Assembly: GCF_022655055.1 (NCBI RefSeq)
Contig: NZ_CP093384.1
Coordinates: forward strand, 1,488,001 to 1,552,000
Direction: 5' to 3'
Source of the DNA: Vagococcus sp. CY52-2
GTDB lineage: Bacteria; Bacillota; Bacilli; Lactobacillales; Vagococcaceae
DNA: 64,000 bases
Position numbers and translations under genes: made by a program. Positions 28,387-43,100 of this stretch are shown here, in pieces (positions within the stretch are counted from its first letter, which is position 1; each line of letters begins with the position of its first letter). A model generated the notes under the pieces. That model was given only the letters and a program-made list of their open reading frames with translations. It ran no database searches and had not been told where the DNA came from.

Positions 28387-28542
28387 TTAAAATTGATTAT
28401 ATATGAAAGAGCCCCCACCAACATGGCTATATTGATACAAATAAATTAATACAAGTATTATGGCTGCATAAAAAAGTGTTTTTCCAACAAAACTCATCCA
28501 TCTTTTTGTATTTTCTGGCACTTCAATTTTTTTTAATTCCAT
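28387..28542 (-). CDS. dltX: teichoic acid D-Ala incorporation-associated protein DltX
   Basis: A 51-residue ORF beginning MELKKIEVPENTKR, with one membrane helix (about residues 20-38) and ending SFIYNQF. Small size, single helix, FIYN-type C-terminal motif and position immediately before dltA identify it as DltX, the partner of DltB/DltD thought to relay D-alanine. The ATG at 28542 has AAAGGAG about eight bases upstream; an ATG four bases earlier is in another frame. The gap to dltA is 17 bases. Confidence 0.93.
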   Translation of the reverse strand: MELKKIEVPENTKRWMSFVGKTLFYAAIILVLIYLYQYSHVGGGSFIYNQF

Positions 28543-28872
28543 ACATAGCACTCCTTTACTTTCAACTCATTTTACAATCATTTAAGTTAAATTATATCAA
28601 GCATATGATTGAATTTATAATAGGTCTTGAGACCTATTTTTTATAAATCTTTGACTAGTTTAGTGTAAATACTATTGTCAACAATAATAGTCAAATATTA
28701 AAAAACCTCATATATGAGTTTATCATATTTCTACTATATTTTATAATATTTTGTGTGATTTCATTCTTTATTCTCACTTTATTATTATTAACATGTCTAT
28801 TATAACAAAAAAAGGAGATAACATAATTAAATGTACCCCCCTCTCTCGTTAATATTTAAATTAATACAAAAA
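28543..28872. other. intergenic region between dltX and the 5S rRNA gene
   Basis: No gene seen. It holds the dlt promoter, a hairpin at 28618-28638 with a T-run on the plus strand, and a weaker hairpin at 28697-28722 with a T-run on the minus strand (AAACTCA-TATA-TGAGGTTTTTT), the best but unconvincing candidate for the rRNA operon terminator. The rest is AT-rich and featureless. Confidence 0.5.
28591..28599 (-). promoter_or_regulatory. putative extended -10 promoter of the dlt operon
   Basis: On the minus strand TGATATAAT gives TGn plus a perfect TATAAT, about 50 bases before dltX. No good -35 is present. A hairpin (AATAGGTC/GACCTATT, 28618-28638) sits just upstream. Confidence 0.5.
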
Positions 28873-28988
28873 GCACGGCAACGTCCTACTCTCACAAAGG
28901 GAAACCCTTCACTACCCTCGGCGCTAAGAAGCTTAACTTCTGTGTTCGGCATGGTTACAGGTGTATCCTTCTTGCCATCGTCACCGCA
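28873..28988 (-). rRNA. rrf: 5S ribosomal RNA
   Basis: About 116 bases matching the Firmicutes 5S pattern: GTAACCATGCCGAACACAGA and CCGAGGGTAGT, with complementary ends (GCGGTGAC with GTTGCCGTGC). It is the last gene of the rRNA operon, about 80 bases after the 23S. Ends are set by eye, within a few bases. Confidence 0.95.
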
Positions 28989-29069
28989 CTTATATGCTTT
29001 TTATTGAGTGATGATTCACTCAAAACTGGATGTTAAGTTAGTATCAATATAATTGTCCACCGCTATCTT

Positions 29070-33762
<4,693 letters not shown>

Positions 33763-33932
33763 AAGTTGATAACATCTTGCGATGTTTAGCTCATTTGTTT
33801 TAAAACTTGCTAGCGAATTGTATTCACTAAATATGGTTTGTTTCTACATAGTAGAAACGCCCTACACATTTGGTTCGTCTTACTTTGTTCAGTTTTCAAA
33901 GGTCTAAACTTTGTTGTCGTAACAACTTTTAT

Positions 33933-33961
33933 ATCATAACAAGTTTATAATAACTTGTCAA
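33933..33961 (-). promoter_or_regulatory. rRNA operon promoter P2
   Basis: On the minus strand TTGACA (33956-33961), 17 bases, TATGAT (33933-33938): an almost perfect sigma-A promoter about 170 bases before the 16S start. Confidence 0.85.
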
Positions 33962-34074
33962 CAGTTTTTTGAATTTTTTAAATTTTCTGAAAATTCGTTC
34001 GCTAGAATAAAAATCCTATTAGCTAAATGTTAAAAGTTGTACTTTTTAAAAGCTGTGTCTCAAGGACATTTACT

Positions 34075-34103
34075 AATATAACAATTATGTCACAATTCGT
34101 CAA
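34075..34103 (-). promoter_or_regulatory. rRNA operon promoter P1
   Basis: On the minus strand TTGACG (34098-34103), 17 bases, TATATT (34075-34080), with an A/T-rich stretch just upstream that may act as an UP element. It lies about 140 bases upstream of P2. With P2 it fills the otherwise gene-free 33763-34139. Confidence 0.8.
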
Positions 34104-34139
34104 CAGTTTTTTTTATTTTTTTCAATATTACTTATTTAT

Positions 34140-35261
34140 TTATCCTTTTTTAATGAATAAAGGTAATTCTATTACTTCATAAACAGACTTTTCTAAAGAT
34201 GTGATTGTTACTCCTACTAGTCTAATACCACTATTTATCCAATTTAATTCTTCCCACAATTGATTAACATAAAAATAAATTTCTTCCGTTTGACAAATAT
34301 ATTTATTTAATGTCATCCTTCTTGTAACTGTTTCATAAGAATTAGTTCTTACCTTTAGAACGATTGTTTTTCCTTTTAATTCATTTTTCAATAGTTTTTG
34401 ACTAACTTCTTCTGACAATTCTCTTAAATGATTTAGTACATCCAATTCTTGGATAAGTATTTTTCCAAAAGTTCTTTCTCTACCTATTGATTTTCTCTCT
34501 CGATTATTTTCTACTGGATCATTATGGATTCCTCTAACTTTACGATATAAGCTATATCCTTTTTTACCAAACCAATCGATTAACGTCAATTCGGGTATGT
34601 CATATAAATCTTTTCCTGTGTATATGCCCATTTCATGCATGAATGGAATTGTCTTCTTTCCAATACCATAAAATTTTTCAATTGGTAACTCAAACAAAAA
34701 CTTTTGTGCCTCTTTCGGTAGTATAACGGTTAATCCTTTAGGTTTATCGTAATCTGACGCAATTTTAGCTAAAAATTTATTATAGCTGACTCCTGCAGAA
34801 CTAGTTAGTTCGACTTTCTCATAAATTTTAGATTGAATAAGTCGGGCTATTTTTATTGCACTTTTAATATCTTGTTTATTAAGCGTTACGTCAAGGTAAG
34901 CCTCATCAAGAGAAAGAGGTTCAACTACATCAGTGTACTCTCTAAAAACTTCATGAATTTGTTTAGAAACTTCAGCATAATATTCCCGATTTCCTGAAAC
35001 AAACACGGCATGTGGACATAGTTCATATGCTTTTTTTGCGCTCATAGCTGAATGAATACCGTATTTTCTTGCTTCATAATTCGCTGTAGTGACAACTCCG
35101 CGTCCATTTGTATCATTAGGGTGTTTGGCAATGACTAACGGCTTACCTTTTAGACTAGGATTATCTCTTTCTTCTATAGAAGCATAAAAAGCATCCATAT
35201 CAATATGAATAATTTTCCGAGATAAATCATTGATTAACGGAAACCTTAACCCATTTGACAT
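34140..35261 (-). CDS. dinB: DNA polymerase IV
   Basis: A 373-residue Y-family translesion polymerase. The metal-binding DMDAFYASIE is at residues 21-30 and SLDEAYLDV (about 118-126) supplies the other catalytic acids. A helix-hairpin-helix (about 185-215) and the C-terminal little-finger domain follow. It copies past damaged bases at the price of errors. A LexA-like box overlaps the transcription start, so SOS control is likely. It lies between the rRNA operon and DUF975/addAB. Confidence 0.95.
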   Translation of the reverse strand: MSNGLRFPLINDLSRKIIHIDMDAFYASIEERDNPSLKGKPLVIAKHPNDTNGRGVVTTANYEARKYGIHSAMSAKKAYELCPHAVFVSGNREYYAEVSKQIHEVFREYTDVVEPLSLDEAYLDVTLNKQDIKSAIKIARLIQSKIYEKVELTSSAGVSYNKFLAKIASDYDKPKGLTVILPKEAQKFLFELPIEKFYGIGKKTIPFMHEMGIYTGKDLYDIPELTLIDWFGKKGYSLYRKVRGIHNDPVENNRERKSIGRERTFGKILIQELDVLNHLRELSEEVSQKLLKNELKGKTIVLKVRTNSYETVTRRMTLNKYICQTEEIYFYVNQLWEELNWINSGIRLVGVTITSLEKSVYEVIELPLFIKKG

Positions 35262-35280
35262 AAACTAACCTCCAAAAAAA

Positions 35281-35304
35281 GAATATACGTTCGTATCAAT
35301 TATA
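35281..35304 (-). promoter_or_regulatory. dinB promoter with LexA/SOS box
   Basis: On the minus strand the -10 TATAAT (35299-35304) is followed closely by CGAACGTATATTC (35293-35281). This matches the Gram-positive LexA consensus CGAAC-N4-GTTC with one change in the second half. A repressor there would block the start site. Confidence 0.7.
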
Positions 35305-35474
35305 CCACGAAGACACAAAAAAACCACCAAAGCCGTCGCTCTAGTGGAAATGAAGGTTGTAAATGATTCTATTTTACTTATAAATAGAATTCAAAAACCA
35401 ATTCGGGATAATTGGTATGCCATTCATCATACGACTTATGCATTAAATTCATCTGACTTTAAGGTATCAATATA
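35305..35474. other. intergenic region between the dinB promoter and the DUF975 terminator
   Basis: No confident gene. The plus strand has about 65 open codons ending NSSDFKVSI and stop at about 35476, and the minus strand has a 24-codon ORF (MNLMHKSYDEWH). Neither has a ribosome site or a family I recognise; they may be remnants. Confidence 0.3.
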
Positions 35475-35475
35475 A

Positions 35476-35508
35476 TAAAAAAAGAATGAGAATCATCTCA
35501 TTCTTTAA
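35476..35508 (-). terminator. terminator after the DUF975 gene
   Basis: AAAGAATGAG-ATGATT-CTCATTCTTT followed by further Ts on the minus strand. The stem begins at the stop codon. Confidence 0.85.
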
Positions 35509-36359
35509 AAACTTGTCCAAATTTCATCTTCTTCCATTACTTCTTCTTCTAAAAATTTTCCTTTAGATAAATCATCATAGAACGCTGCTTTCGTCGCATT
35601 AATATATGGATTAATCCATAATAATCCTATTCCCATTGTTAGCATTCCCACAAAATACCACCCAATAAAACTAATATCTAACCAAAATAATCGACCTTTA
35701 TGCCCATCCATTAATTCACGACTTTCAGTTATAAAACTTGTAGCGCCCATACTCCTTGTATCACGAGATGAAGATAAATCTTTATAAATAAAGTTTGCTT
35801 GTGAATAAGAATATCCTTTTACAATACCTGGAATAATAAATAATAAAGTCCACAAGTATTGGAAAACATATGTCAAAATATTAATCAATAATACTGGAAC
35901 AAAATCATTTCCATTAAATAATCTAAACGATTCTTTAAACGACATATCTTGTGATTTTCCACGCCTTATGACATCTAAAAAAGTAAATGAAATACCAATT
36001 GTTAAAAATGTTATAACAAAACTAAATATAGGTCCTGCTAATGGAGCAGATCCTACTGAAGCAATTGCCGCTACTACGTCTGAAGCAGGTGATTCATCAT
36101 CGAAGTCTTCCTCCCATGTATATTCATGTTGAATACTATCATAGTCGTCTCCCGCTATTTTTGAATAATTTGATTGATCACTTGCCGTCGTGACAATAAA
36201 TAATCCAAACACCACTATTATTATAGTAAGAAAAAACATTGAAATCATTTGAATGATTGATGGTACCAAATTCAACATTACTGCTTCTTTCCATCGTCCT
36301 CTGAGTGATTCTTTTGCTTGCATTTTAAGTTCTTTAGAGGATTTATACATACATATCAC
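35505..36359 (-). CDS. DUF975 family membrane protein
   Basis: A 284-residue integral membrane protein with about five hydrophobic segments. The N-terminus SSKELKMQAKESLRGRWKEA and SYSQANFIYKDL in the C-terminal half are typical of DUF975/YciC-like proteins, whose function is not established. An acidic insert (about residues 75-95) lies between the first two segments. The start is either GTG at 36359 (GGAG six bases upstream) or the in-frame ATG at 36350; spacing favours GTG. It is downstream of addA on the same strand with a 57-base gap, and has its own terminator. Confidence 0.8.
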   Translation of the reverse strand: MICMYKSSKELKMQAKESLRGRWKEAVMLNLVPSIIQMISMFFLTIIIVVFGLFIVTTASDQSNYSKIAGDDYDSIQHEYTWEEDFDDESPASDVVAAIASVGSAPLAGPIFSFVITFLTIGISFTFLDVIRRGKSQDMSFKESFRLFNGNDFVPVLLINILTYVFQYLWTLLFIIPGIVKGYSYSQANFIYKDLSSSRDTRSMGATSFITESRELMDGHKGRLFWLDISFIGWYFVGMLTMGIGLLWINPYINATKAAFYDDLSKGKFLEEEVMEEDEIWTSF

Positions 36360-36416
36360 ATCCCTCTCCTTTTATTGACACTTATTTTATCATTTTTTTT
36401 TTCAAATGAATAACAT

Positions 36417-39400
36417 TTATATCATATCAATAATGTCTCCACTATTTAATAGAATCAATTTAGAAGATGTCACGTTTCTTTGATAAATTTCTTCTAACGC
36501 TAATTGATAAAGTGTTAATTGACCAACATAACGTTGTTTTAATTTTTCTAATTCTTCAATACTAGCATCTTTAGGCACATAATCTGTTTTAAAATCATAT
36601 AAAATAAGCTCTGAGTCTGTTAAGACAAATCCATCAATAATCCCATGAATCAATACAGTATCCTCTTCTTTAGTCACATAATCTTGATACAGCTCTTTAG
36701 CTGGTAATAGTAAGGAAAAGGGTTGTTCTCTTCTAGTAAATTCATGGTGTGCTAATAGATATTCGCCAAATGTTGTATCAAAAAACGACTTTATTCTATT
36801 GATAGGTAATATAGCTGCTAATTTTTCTGTAAAAACACCATTTTGTATCATTGTCTCTATTTGTGCCTCTATATCTTGTTCTGTTGGCTTTTTATCAAGA
36901 GGTAGCAATTGCATCAATAAATGTACTGCTGAACCAATATCTGTCGATTTAATTTGGATATCACCTTCCATAAATTTAGGCTTAGCACTATCACTCAATA
37001 CTTCCCTATGTGCTTTTATTTGTTTCTCTTTTGAGAAATTAAGTGTTGGTACATCCTTCATATCAGGTTCTTCAAATAATCGTTTAACCTCAGAAACAGA
37101 CTGATAACTTGCCGTCATAGTGGCATCTTTTTCAGGATAAGAAAAATTTAAGCGATCTACTACTTCTTTTAGTAATTTAACATTTGGTTTCACATCAGAT
37201 ATTTTTAACCCTTCTTCTTGCCCTCCTTGAACCATATGTCTAGCTAGAATATCCTTTTCTTGATAAAAATGAATTGAAAACTGACCTGGATGTTTCTTTA
37301 GTCCTGGTAAAACAGCCACATCACTCGTTGGAAAATAAGTTTCAAAGTCTGGATGCCTTACTAAAGACATGCCTATCCAGTCCATCAAACTTGATGTTGA
37401 CTGTCTACTTGCGGTCGGTAACACTATATGCTCAGTACTGGTTGAAGTTGCCCATTTCTTATAAGCATCATCTTTACTTTTATAGGAACCGACTAAGTAG
37501 AGCTTTTCTTCTGCACGAGTTAGCGCCACATATAATTTACGCATCTCTTCAGCCAAAAGTTTTTGTTTTTTATATTCTCTAATCACATTGAAAGGAAAAG
37601 TATCATATTCTAATCGTTTTTCAATGTCTTTGTATTTGATTCCCATACCAAGTTCTTCATCGAAAACAAATTTTCGTTGTCTAACATCCATAAGATTGAA
37701 TTGTTTTGACATATCTAATAAAAATACAACAGGAAATTCTAAGCCTTTACTAGCATGAATGGTCATCACTCTAACCGCATCTGCTTCTTCATTAATGTTA
37801 GAGGCTTCCGCTAAATCTTTATTTTTTTGCTGCATTTTTTCGATAAACCGAATAAATTGAAATAGCCCCTTAAAACTCATCTCTTCATAACTCGATGCAC
37901 GATGATACAACGCATGAAGATTTGCTTTTCGTTGCAGACCAGATGGAAGTCCTGCTACATAATCAATTAAGTCGGTATCTTTATATATTTGCCAAATCAA
38001 TTCAACTAATCGTTTTCTTCTAGCCAACTCACGCCAATAATTAAACTGTTGATTAAACGTCTCGATAATTTGATATAACTGACTGGATTTATCCCCGTCT
38101 ATTAAAAATTTCTGCAAGGCGTCATAATAATAGCCTGTCATGTCATAGCTTTTTAATAGAACCATATCATTTTCACCAATCCCAACAATCGGCGAGCGTA
38201 AAATAGCCGCTAACGGAATATCTTGATAAGGGTTGTCGATTAGTTGTAGTAAAGAAATCATGATTCTAATCTCAGTTGCTTGAAAATAATTTTGTGTATC
38301 ATTCACCATTAAAGGGATATCATACTCTTTAAAAATATCTAAGATATCTAAGTTATTTTTTTTCGTTGGTGTTAACAATACAATATCTTTATAGGTGATT
38401 GAACGCATTTTTTCTTCTTTTTTATCAAACAACTCAAATTTCTTATCAATTAATTCTCGAATTTTTAACGCAACAAGTCGTAACTCACCTTCTGTTTTTC
38501 CATCTAGTCTAAATTCTAATGACTCCTGATTTTTTTCTTCTGATGTGGTTTGATAAATTAATAACTCTGTATCATAATCCTTACTTTCAGGAAATGACTT
38601 ATTTCCAACAATTAATTCAGCACTCGTATCATAATCTAATTGCCCTAATTCTTTATCCATTAATTGTGTAAAGACAAGGTTCGTAAAATCTAAGACATTA
38701 CTTCTTGAACGAAAATTTTCTGCTAGGATAATGCGACGACCATCTTCTTCTGTCGCAAATTGTTCATATTTTTCAATAAACAAAGTAGGATCAGCTAAAC
38801 GGAACCCATAAATTGATTGTTTAACGTCCCCTACCATAAATAGATTACCATTATGTTTTTCAGGACGACGTAGCCAATACAAAATCGTTTCTTGTAGTCT
38901 ATTAATATCTTGATACTCGTCTACCAAAATTTCATTGAATTTATGACGATAATAGGTAGAGGCTTCAGATTCTACCCATTGATCTTCAACTTGTTTTCTT
39001 AAAATTGCCAACGTCAAATGTTCTAAATCGTTAAAATCAAGTACATGACGAGATTCTTTTTCTTTAGAAAATCGGTTAATAAATCGCTTGGTCACACTAA
39101 TTAGCTCTTCAACCACTGACTGTGATTTTTCTAATATCTCTAACATCTCTTCAGGACTTTGTTTGAAATACTGACTTCTTAACTTTCCAATACTTTCTTT
39201 TACACCATCTCGTACCAATTTTATTTCCTGGTATTCTTCTTGAACTTCTTCTGATGCTGTTTTTTTAGACGGCGCTTTAATACGCTTAAATGGTGTGCTT
39301 ATCAAATAATCATAAAAGTCATCAAGTCTATCTTCGGTAATTAAAAATAATAATGTATCAATTAATTGTTTATCGTCACTGACTGTTTCTAGTGTTTTCT

Positions 39401-40163
39401 TTAGTTCTTCATCACTTTGACAACGATTCACTAACTCATCTATCGTTACTTGAGCTAACAGTAATTGATTTAATACATCTGGTTTCATGTATTGTTGATA
39501 GAGTGGCGAGTTGACTAAGCTGTCTGTTATTTGATAATTTTCAAGCAAACTATCTAACCAATTTTCCGGTTCAGAATTCGCTTGAGCAAATAAGTGTATC
39601 GAAAAAATGAGTTCCATCAACCCATTATCATTACGGTCGTTAGAAAAATTTTCAGTTAATTGATAAAACGCTTCTCTTTCTTCACCATATAGTTCTTCTC
39701 TTAGCTCATCCCAGACATCTTCCTTTAATAGTAAATTTTCTGTTTCATCAGTCAATAAACGAAAAACAGGATCGATATGAATAAGATAATAGTATCTTTG
39801 AATGACACGTAAACAAAAAGCATGAAGTGTGCTGATGGTAGCTGTTGGAAGTAGTCCCAGTTGTTTTACCAAATGCTCTTTTTGTGCGGTATCAACTTCT
39901 TCTGTAATAGCTGTTTGAATGGCTACTTTAATTCGTTGTTTCATCTCTTTTGCAGCGGCTTCTGTATAAGTCACAATCAATAATTCATCGACATTAACGC
40001 CCGACTTAATTTTTTGAATCACTCGCTCAACTAATACCGTTGTTTTACCAGAACCAGCAGAGGCAGAAATCAATAAATTATCCCCAGAGTCATACACTGC
40101 TTGCCATTGTTTATCTGTAAAATGGCTATTTTCTGGTTTTACTGGAATATCTATGTTACTCAT
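36417..40163 (-). CDS. addA: ATP-dependent helicase/nuclease subunit A (AddA)
   Basis: A 1248-residue UvrD-like helicase-nuclease. Walker A is SASAGSGKTT (33-42). DEYQDIN and GDVKQSIYGFR are motifs II and III, and VMTIHASKGLEFPVV is motif V. The C-terminal RecB-type nuclease has GIIDGF and YDFKTDYV. With AddB it resects double-strand breaks for RecA loading and stops at Chi. The gene begins inside the last 8 bases of addB, so the two are translationally coupled. Confidence 0.96.
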   Translation of the reverse strand: MSNIDIPVKPENSHFTDKQWQAVYDSGDNLLISASAGSGKTTVLVERVIQKIKSGVNVDELLIVTYTEAAAKEMKQRIKVAIQTAITEEVDTAQKEHLVKQLGLLPTATISTLHAFCLRVIQRYYYLIHIDPVFRLLTDETENLLLKEDVWDELREELYGEEREAFYQLTENFSNDRNDNGLMELIFSIHLFAQANSEPENWLDSLLENYQITDSLVNSPLYQQYMKPDVLNQLLLAQVTIDELVNRCQSDEELKKTLETVSDDKQLIDTLLFLITEDRLDDFYDYLISTPFKRIKAPSKKTASEEVQEEYQEIKLVRDGVKESIGKLRSQYFKQSPEEMLEILEKSQSVVEELISVTKRFINRFSKEKESRHVLDFNDLEHLTLAILRKQVEDQWVESEASTYYRHKFNEILVDEYQDINRLQETILYWLRRPEKHNGNLFMVGDVKQSIYGFRLADPTLFIEKYEQFATEEDGRRIILAENFRSRSNVLDFTNLVFTQLMDKELGQLDYDTSAELIVGNKSFPESKDYDTELLIYQTTSEEKNQESLEFRLDGKTEGELRLVALKIRELIDKKFELFDKKEEKMRSITYKDIVLLTPTKKNNLDILDIFKEYDIPLMVNDTQNYFQATEIRIMISLLQLIDNPYQDIPLAAILRSPIVGIGENDMVLLKSYDMTGYYYDALQKFLIDGDKSSQLYQIIETFNQQFNYWRELARRKRLVELIWQIYKDTDLIDYVAGLPSGLQRKANLHALYHRASSYEEMSFKGLFQFIRFIEKMQQKNKDLAEASNINEEADAVRVMTIHASKGLEFPVVFLLDMSKQFNLMDVRQRKFVFDEELGMGIKYKDIEKRLEYDTFPFNVIREYKKQKLLAEEMRKLYVALTRAEEKLYLVGSYKSKDDAYKKWATSTSTEHIVLPTASRQSTSSLMDWIGMSLVRHPDFETYFPTSDVAVLPGLKKHPGQFSIHFYQEKDILARHMVQGGQEEGLKISDVKPNVKLLKEVVDRLNFSYPEKDATMTASYQSVSEVKRLFEEPDMKDVPTLNFSKEKQIKAHREVLSDSAKPKFMEGDIQIKSTDIGSAVHLLMQLLPLDKKPTEQDIEAQIETMIQNGVFTEKLAAILPINRIKSFFDTTFGEYLLAHHEFTRREQPFSLLLPAKELYQDYVTKEEDTVLIHGIIDGFVLTDSELILYDFKTDYVPKDASIEELEKLKQRYVGQLTLYQLALEEIYQRNVTSSKLILLNSGDIIDMI

Positions 40164-43100
40164 TTGTCTCCTCCTTTGATTCAGGTTGCAGTTTTTCCAT
40201 AATCGTTTCTTTTTTCAAGGACTCAATTCGGTGATAATTATTTTCTGGTAACATCACGTCAAATTGACATACACTTTTATATGGACAAAAACCACAAGCT
40301 AATCGTTTTTGTTCTTTATAGACTGGATTTAACTCCGTGCTACCTTCATAAATTTTTTCTCCAGCTTGTTTGAAATTATCACGATTATGAGCAACTAAAT
40401 GAGATAATTCATCTGATGTGATAAATCGTGATGATTTCATTTTTCCACTTTTTAACTGCTCGTATGGGTAAACTAGCGATTTTACCTGAGGGTCAATAGT
40501 TTTATCTAATTTTTCTAAAATCACATCATCTTCTACTAACAACCCATCATATTGATACTCTTTTAGTAGTTGTTCATCTAGCGTATCTAATGAGAATTTT
40601 TCGTTAACATTGATAACTGGATTTTTAATATGCATGTATAGTGCTCCAGCTGGTTTAGCTGTTTTTCCAACTAACTCTACTGCATTACTTAAGGCAACAT
40701 CTAAGTACGTAATCATTTGCATGGCTAATCCATAATAAGCATCAACAAAATCAAAATTATGCTTACTCGATTTGTAGTCAATCACGCTTAAATACACATC
40801 ATCTTCAATAACTAATTTATCCAAGCGATCAATTTTACCTCGTACTTTTACTTTTTTATTATTGTTTAAAACAATTTCTAAACTATTTAATCCAGCTTGT
40901 TTTAACGACTCACCAAACAAGACTTCTGTTTGGATAGGGGTCATATTACTTCGTTTAGCTTGATTTTTTAGCGATAAGCACACTCTTTGAATGGTTTTTT
41001 CTAACTGATACGACACATATTTCATTCGATTGGTTGTGGACAAAATAGTAAATCGTTTATCTCCTAGTATTTCCTGTAACACCGTTTGAGCAAGTTTCTT
41101 CACTTCATCATCTGAAATCTCTGTTAGTTGGATTTTCTGTTTAATTAGTTCCTTAAAGAATAAATCCAAGGCGTCATGATAAAATTCTCCTGCTGCTGCG
41201 GGGGATAACTCAAACTGCTCTCTTTCTTGAATACCAAGTCCATAACGTAAAAAGTACTTATACTGACATTGATAGAAATTTTCAATTTTTGAAACAGACG
41301 CATAAATTGTTTCGCCATATAATGTATCAACGGATTGATTGTTTAAGGTTTCGGGAATATTTTTATGCGATAAACTCATAAACAAACGATTTGTTTCAAC
41401 AGGTAATTGTTTACGAACACGTTTTTCTAGTTGTAAAAATAGCCAAGGAACACTTTCTTTCTTTTCGTCATACTCTCTATAAGTACTCACCAAATCACTG
41501 AGTAATAGTTTGTCTGTCGAAATTGAATTTAATACCTGTTCATCTGCTGTTAAAATGGCGTCATGATGAATAATAGGAATAGCAAAATATCGACTTAACT
41601 GTTCAATGTATGGTGATAGTTTAACATCTTTGACTTGGTCACGATTTTTAGGTGCACTAAGAATAATTTTGTCTGTGGCTGACAGTAACGCCAAATAAAA
41701 GATAAATGGTTCATTAGCCATTGATTCAGTTAAACTATTATTTAAAAAACTGTCTGATCTTAATAATTGAGAAAACACATCTCGTTCTTCATTACTTAAT
41801 AGTGTTTTATTATCAATTTTTTTAGGTAACACTTGATCTGTTGCCCCAAAAATAAACGTCACACGATATTTTTTTGCTCGAACCCTGTCTAATGATGTTA
41901 CCACTACTTCATCAATTGAAGCCGGGACTTTACTATAGCTAACGCCTTCTAAACCACTAAGTAAAATGTCCTTAAAAATCTCAAATTCAAAAGTATCATC
42001 ACCTAATACATCATAATATTCATCTAATAAATCCATCAATGCTCGCCATGTTTGCTCATGATTTTTTGCTTCAGTTAAATGTCCCCTTTCAATTTCTTGT
42101 TGTTGCATTGCTTGAAGCTGTTTATCGACACCAATTTCTAGTAAAAATTGATAGAACGTTACAATAGCTTCTTTATTAGTAGTAGATTGTTTTAATTTCT
42201 CAAAGAACTTAGGTAAATGGGTCGCAATCAATCGTCTGATATCATTAGATTGTTCTTGAATAACTTGTTGATTATCCAAAGTATCATCATCTGTATTATA
42301 TTGATAGGCCACATACACCCAATCTTCTTTTTTAATCCAGTCACTTCCACTATATCCATAAGCAAGCACCACATTTTCTGTATAGTCTGTTGCTTGTCTA
42401 AATACACTCATTTTTTCAGACCACGTTTCCAAATCGTCTGTCAAATTAGTATCTGGAAAGCATAATTCTGTCCTTAAAAAGCGCATCACATCTCGGTATT
42501 GATAAAATGATTCATCTATTTTAAATAATGAGCGCAACCATTCGACTAAAGGGTGATTTGCCATATCTTCTTCTTCATTAATATAATAAGGTATCGCCAT
42601 ATCATCAAACACTGCCATAATTTCTGAAGCATATGTTTCAATATCTCGACTAATTAAGGCAATCTCTTCATAACGATAACCTTCTGTTGCTACTAATTCT
42701 CTAATTTTTGTCCCAATAGCTTTTACTTCTTGATACGTATCTGTACAAGTCCAAAGTGATAACACATTCAAAACGGTCGATTTTTCTACCTTATTTGGCA
42801 CTAACTCTTGTAAATTTTGCCACCCATGTGCTAATTCACTCATTGATGTCTGACTTTTTGAGTGACATTTAATATCAAATAATACTTTCACTTGATTGTC
42901 TCTAGCGACATCATATAATTCTTGATACATTTTTGACGTATTAAAAAACAATTGATAACTATCTAAAGAAGTTTCTTTTGGTGCCTCATCAAGAACTAAA
43001 TTTATTTTTATTTCACCAGACACTTTCATTAGTACTTCTATTAGTTGTTTTTCTACTGCTGTAAAATTAGTAAATCCTGACACAATAAATTGAACATGAG

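Noticed and set aside
28618-28638. Hairpin AATAGGTC/GACCTATT considered as the rRNA operon terminator
   Set aside because: Its T-run is on the plus strand, opposite to rRNA transcription, and it sits next to the dlt promoter.
41145-41330. A 61-codon minus-strand frame inside addB
   Set aside because: It is in another frame of addB on the same strand and overlaps its conserved region.
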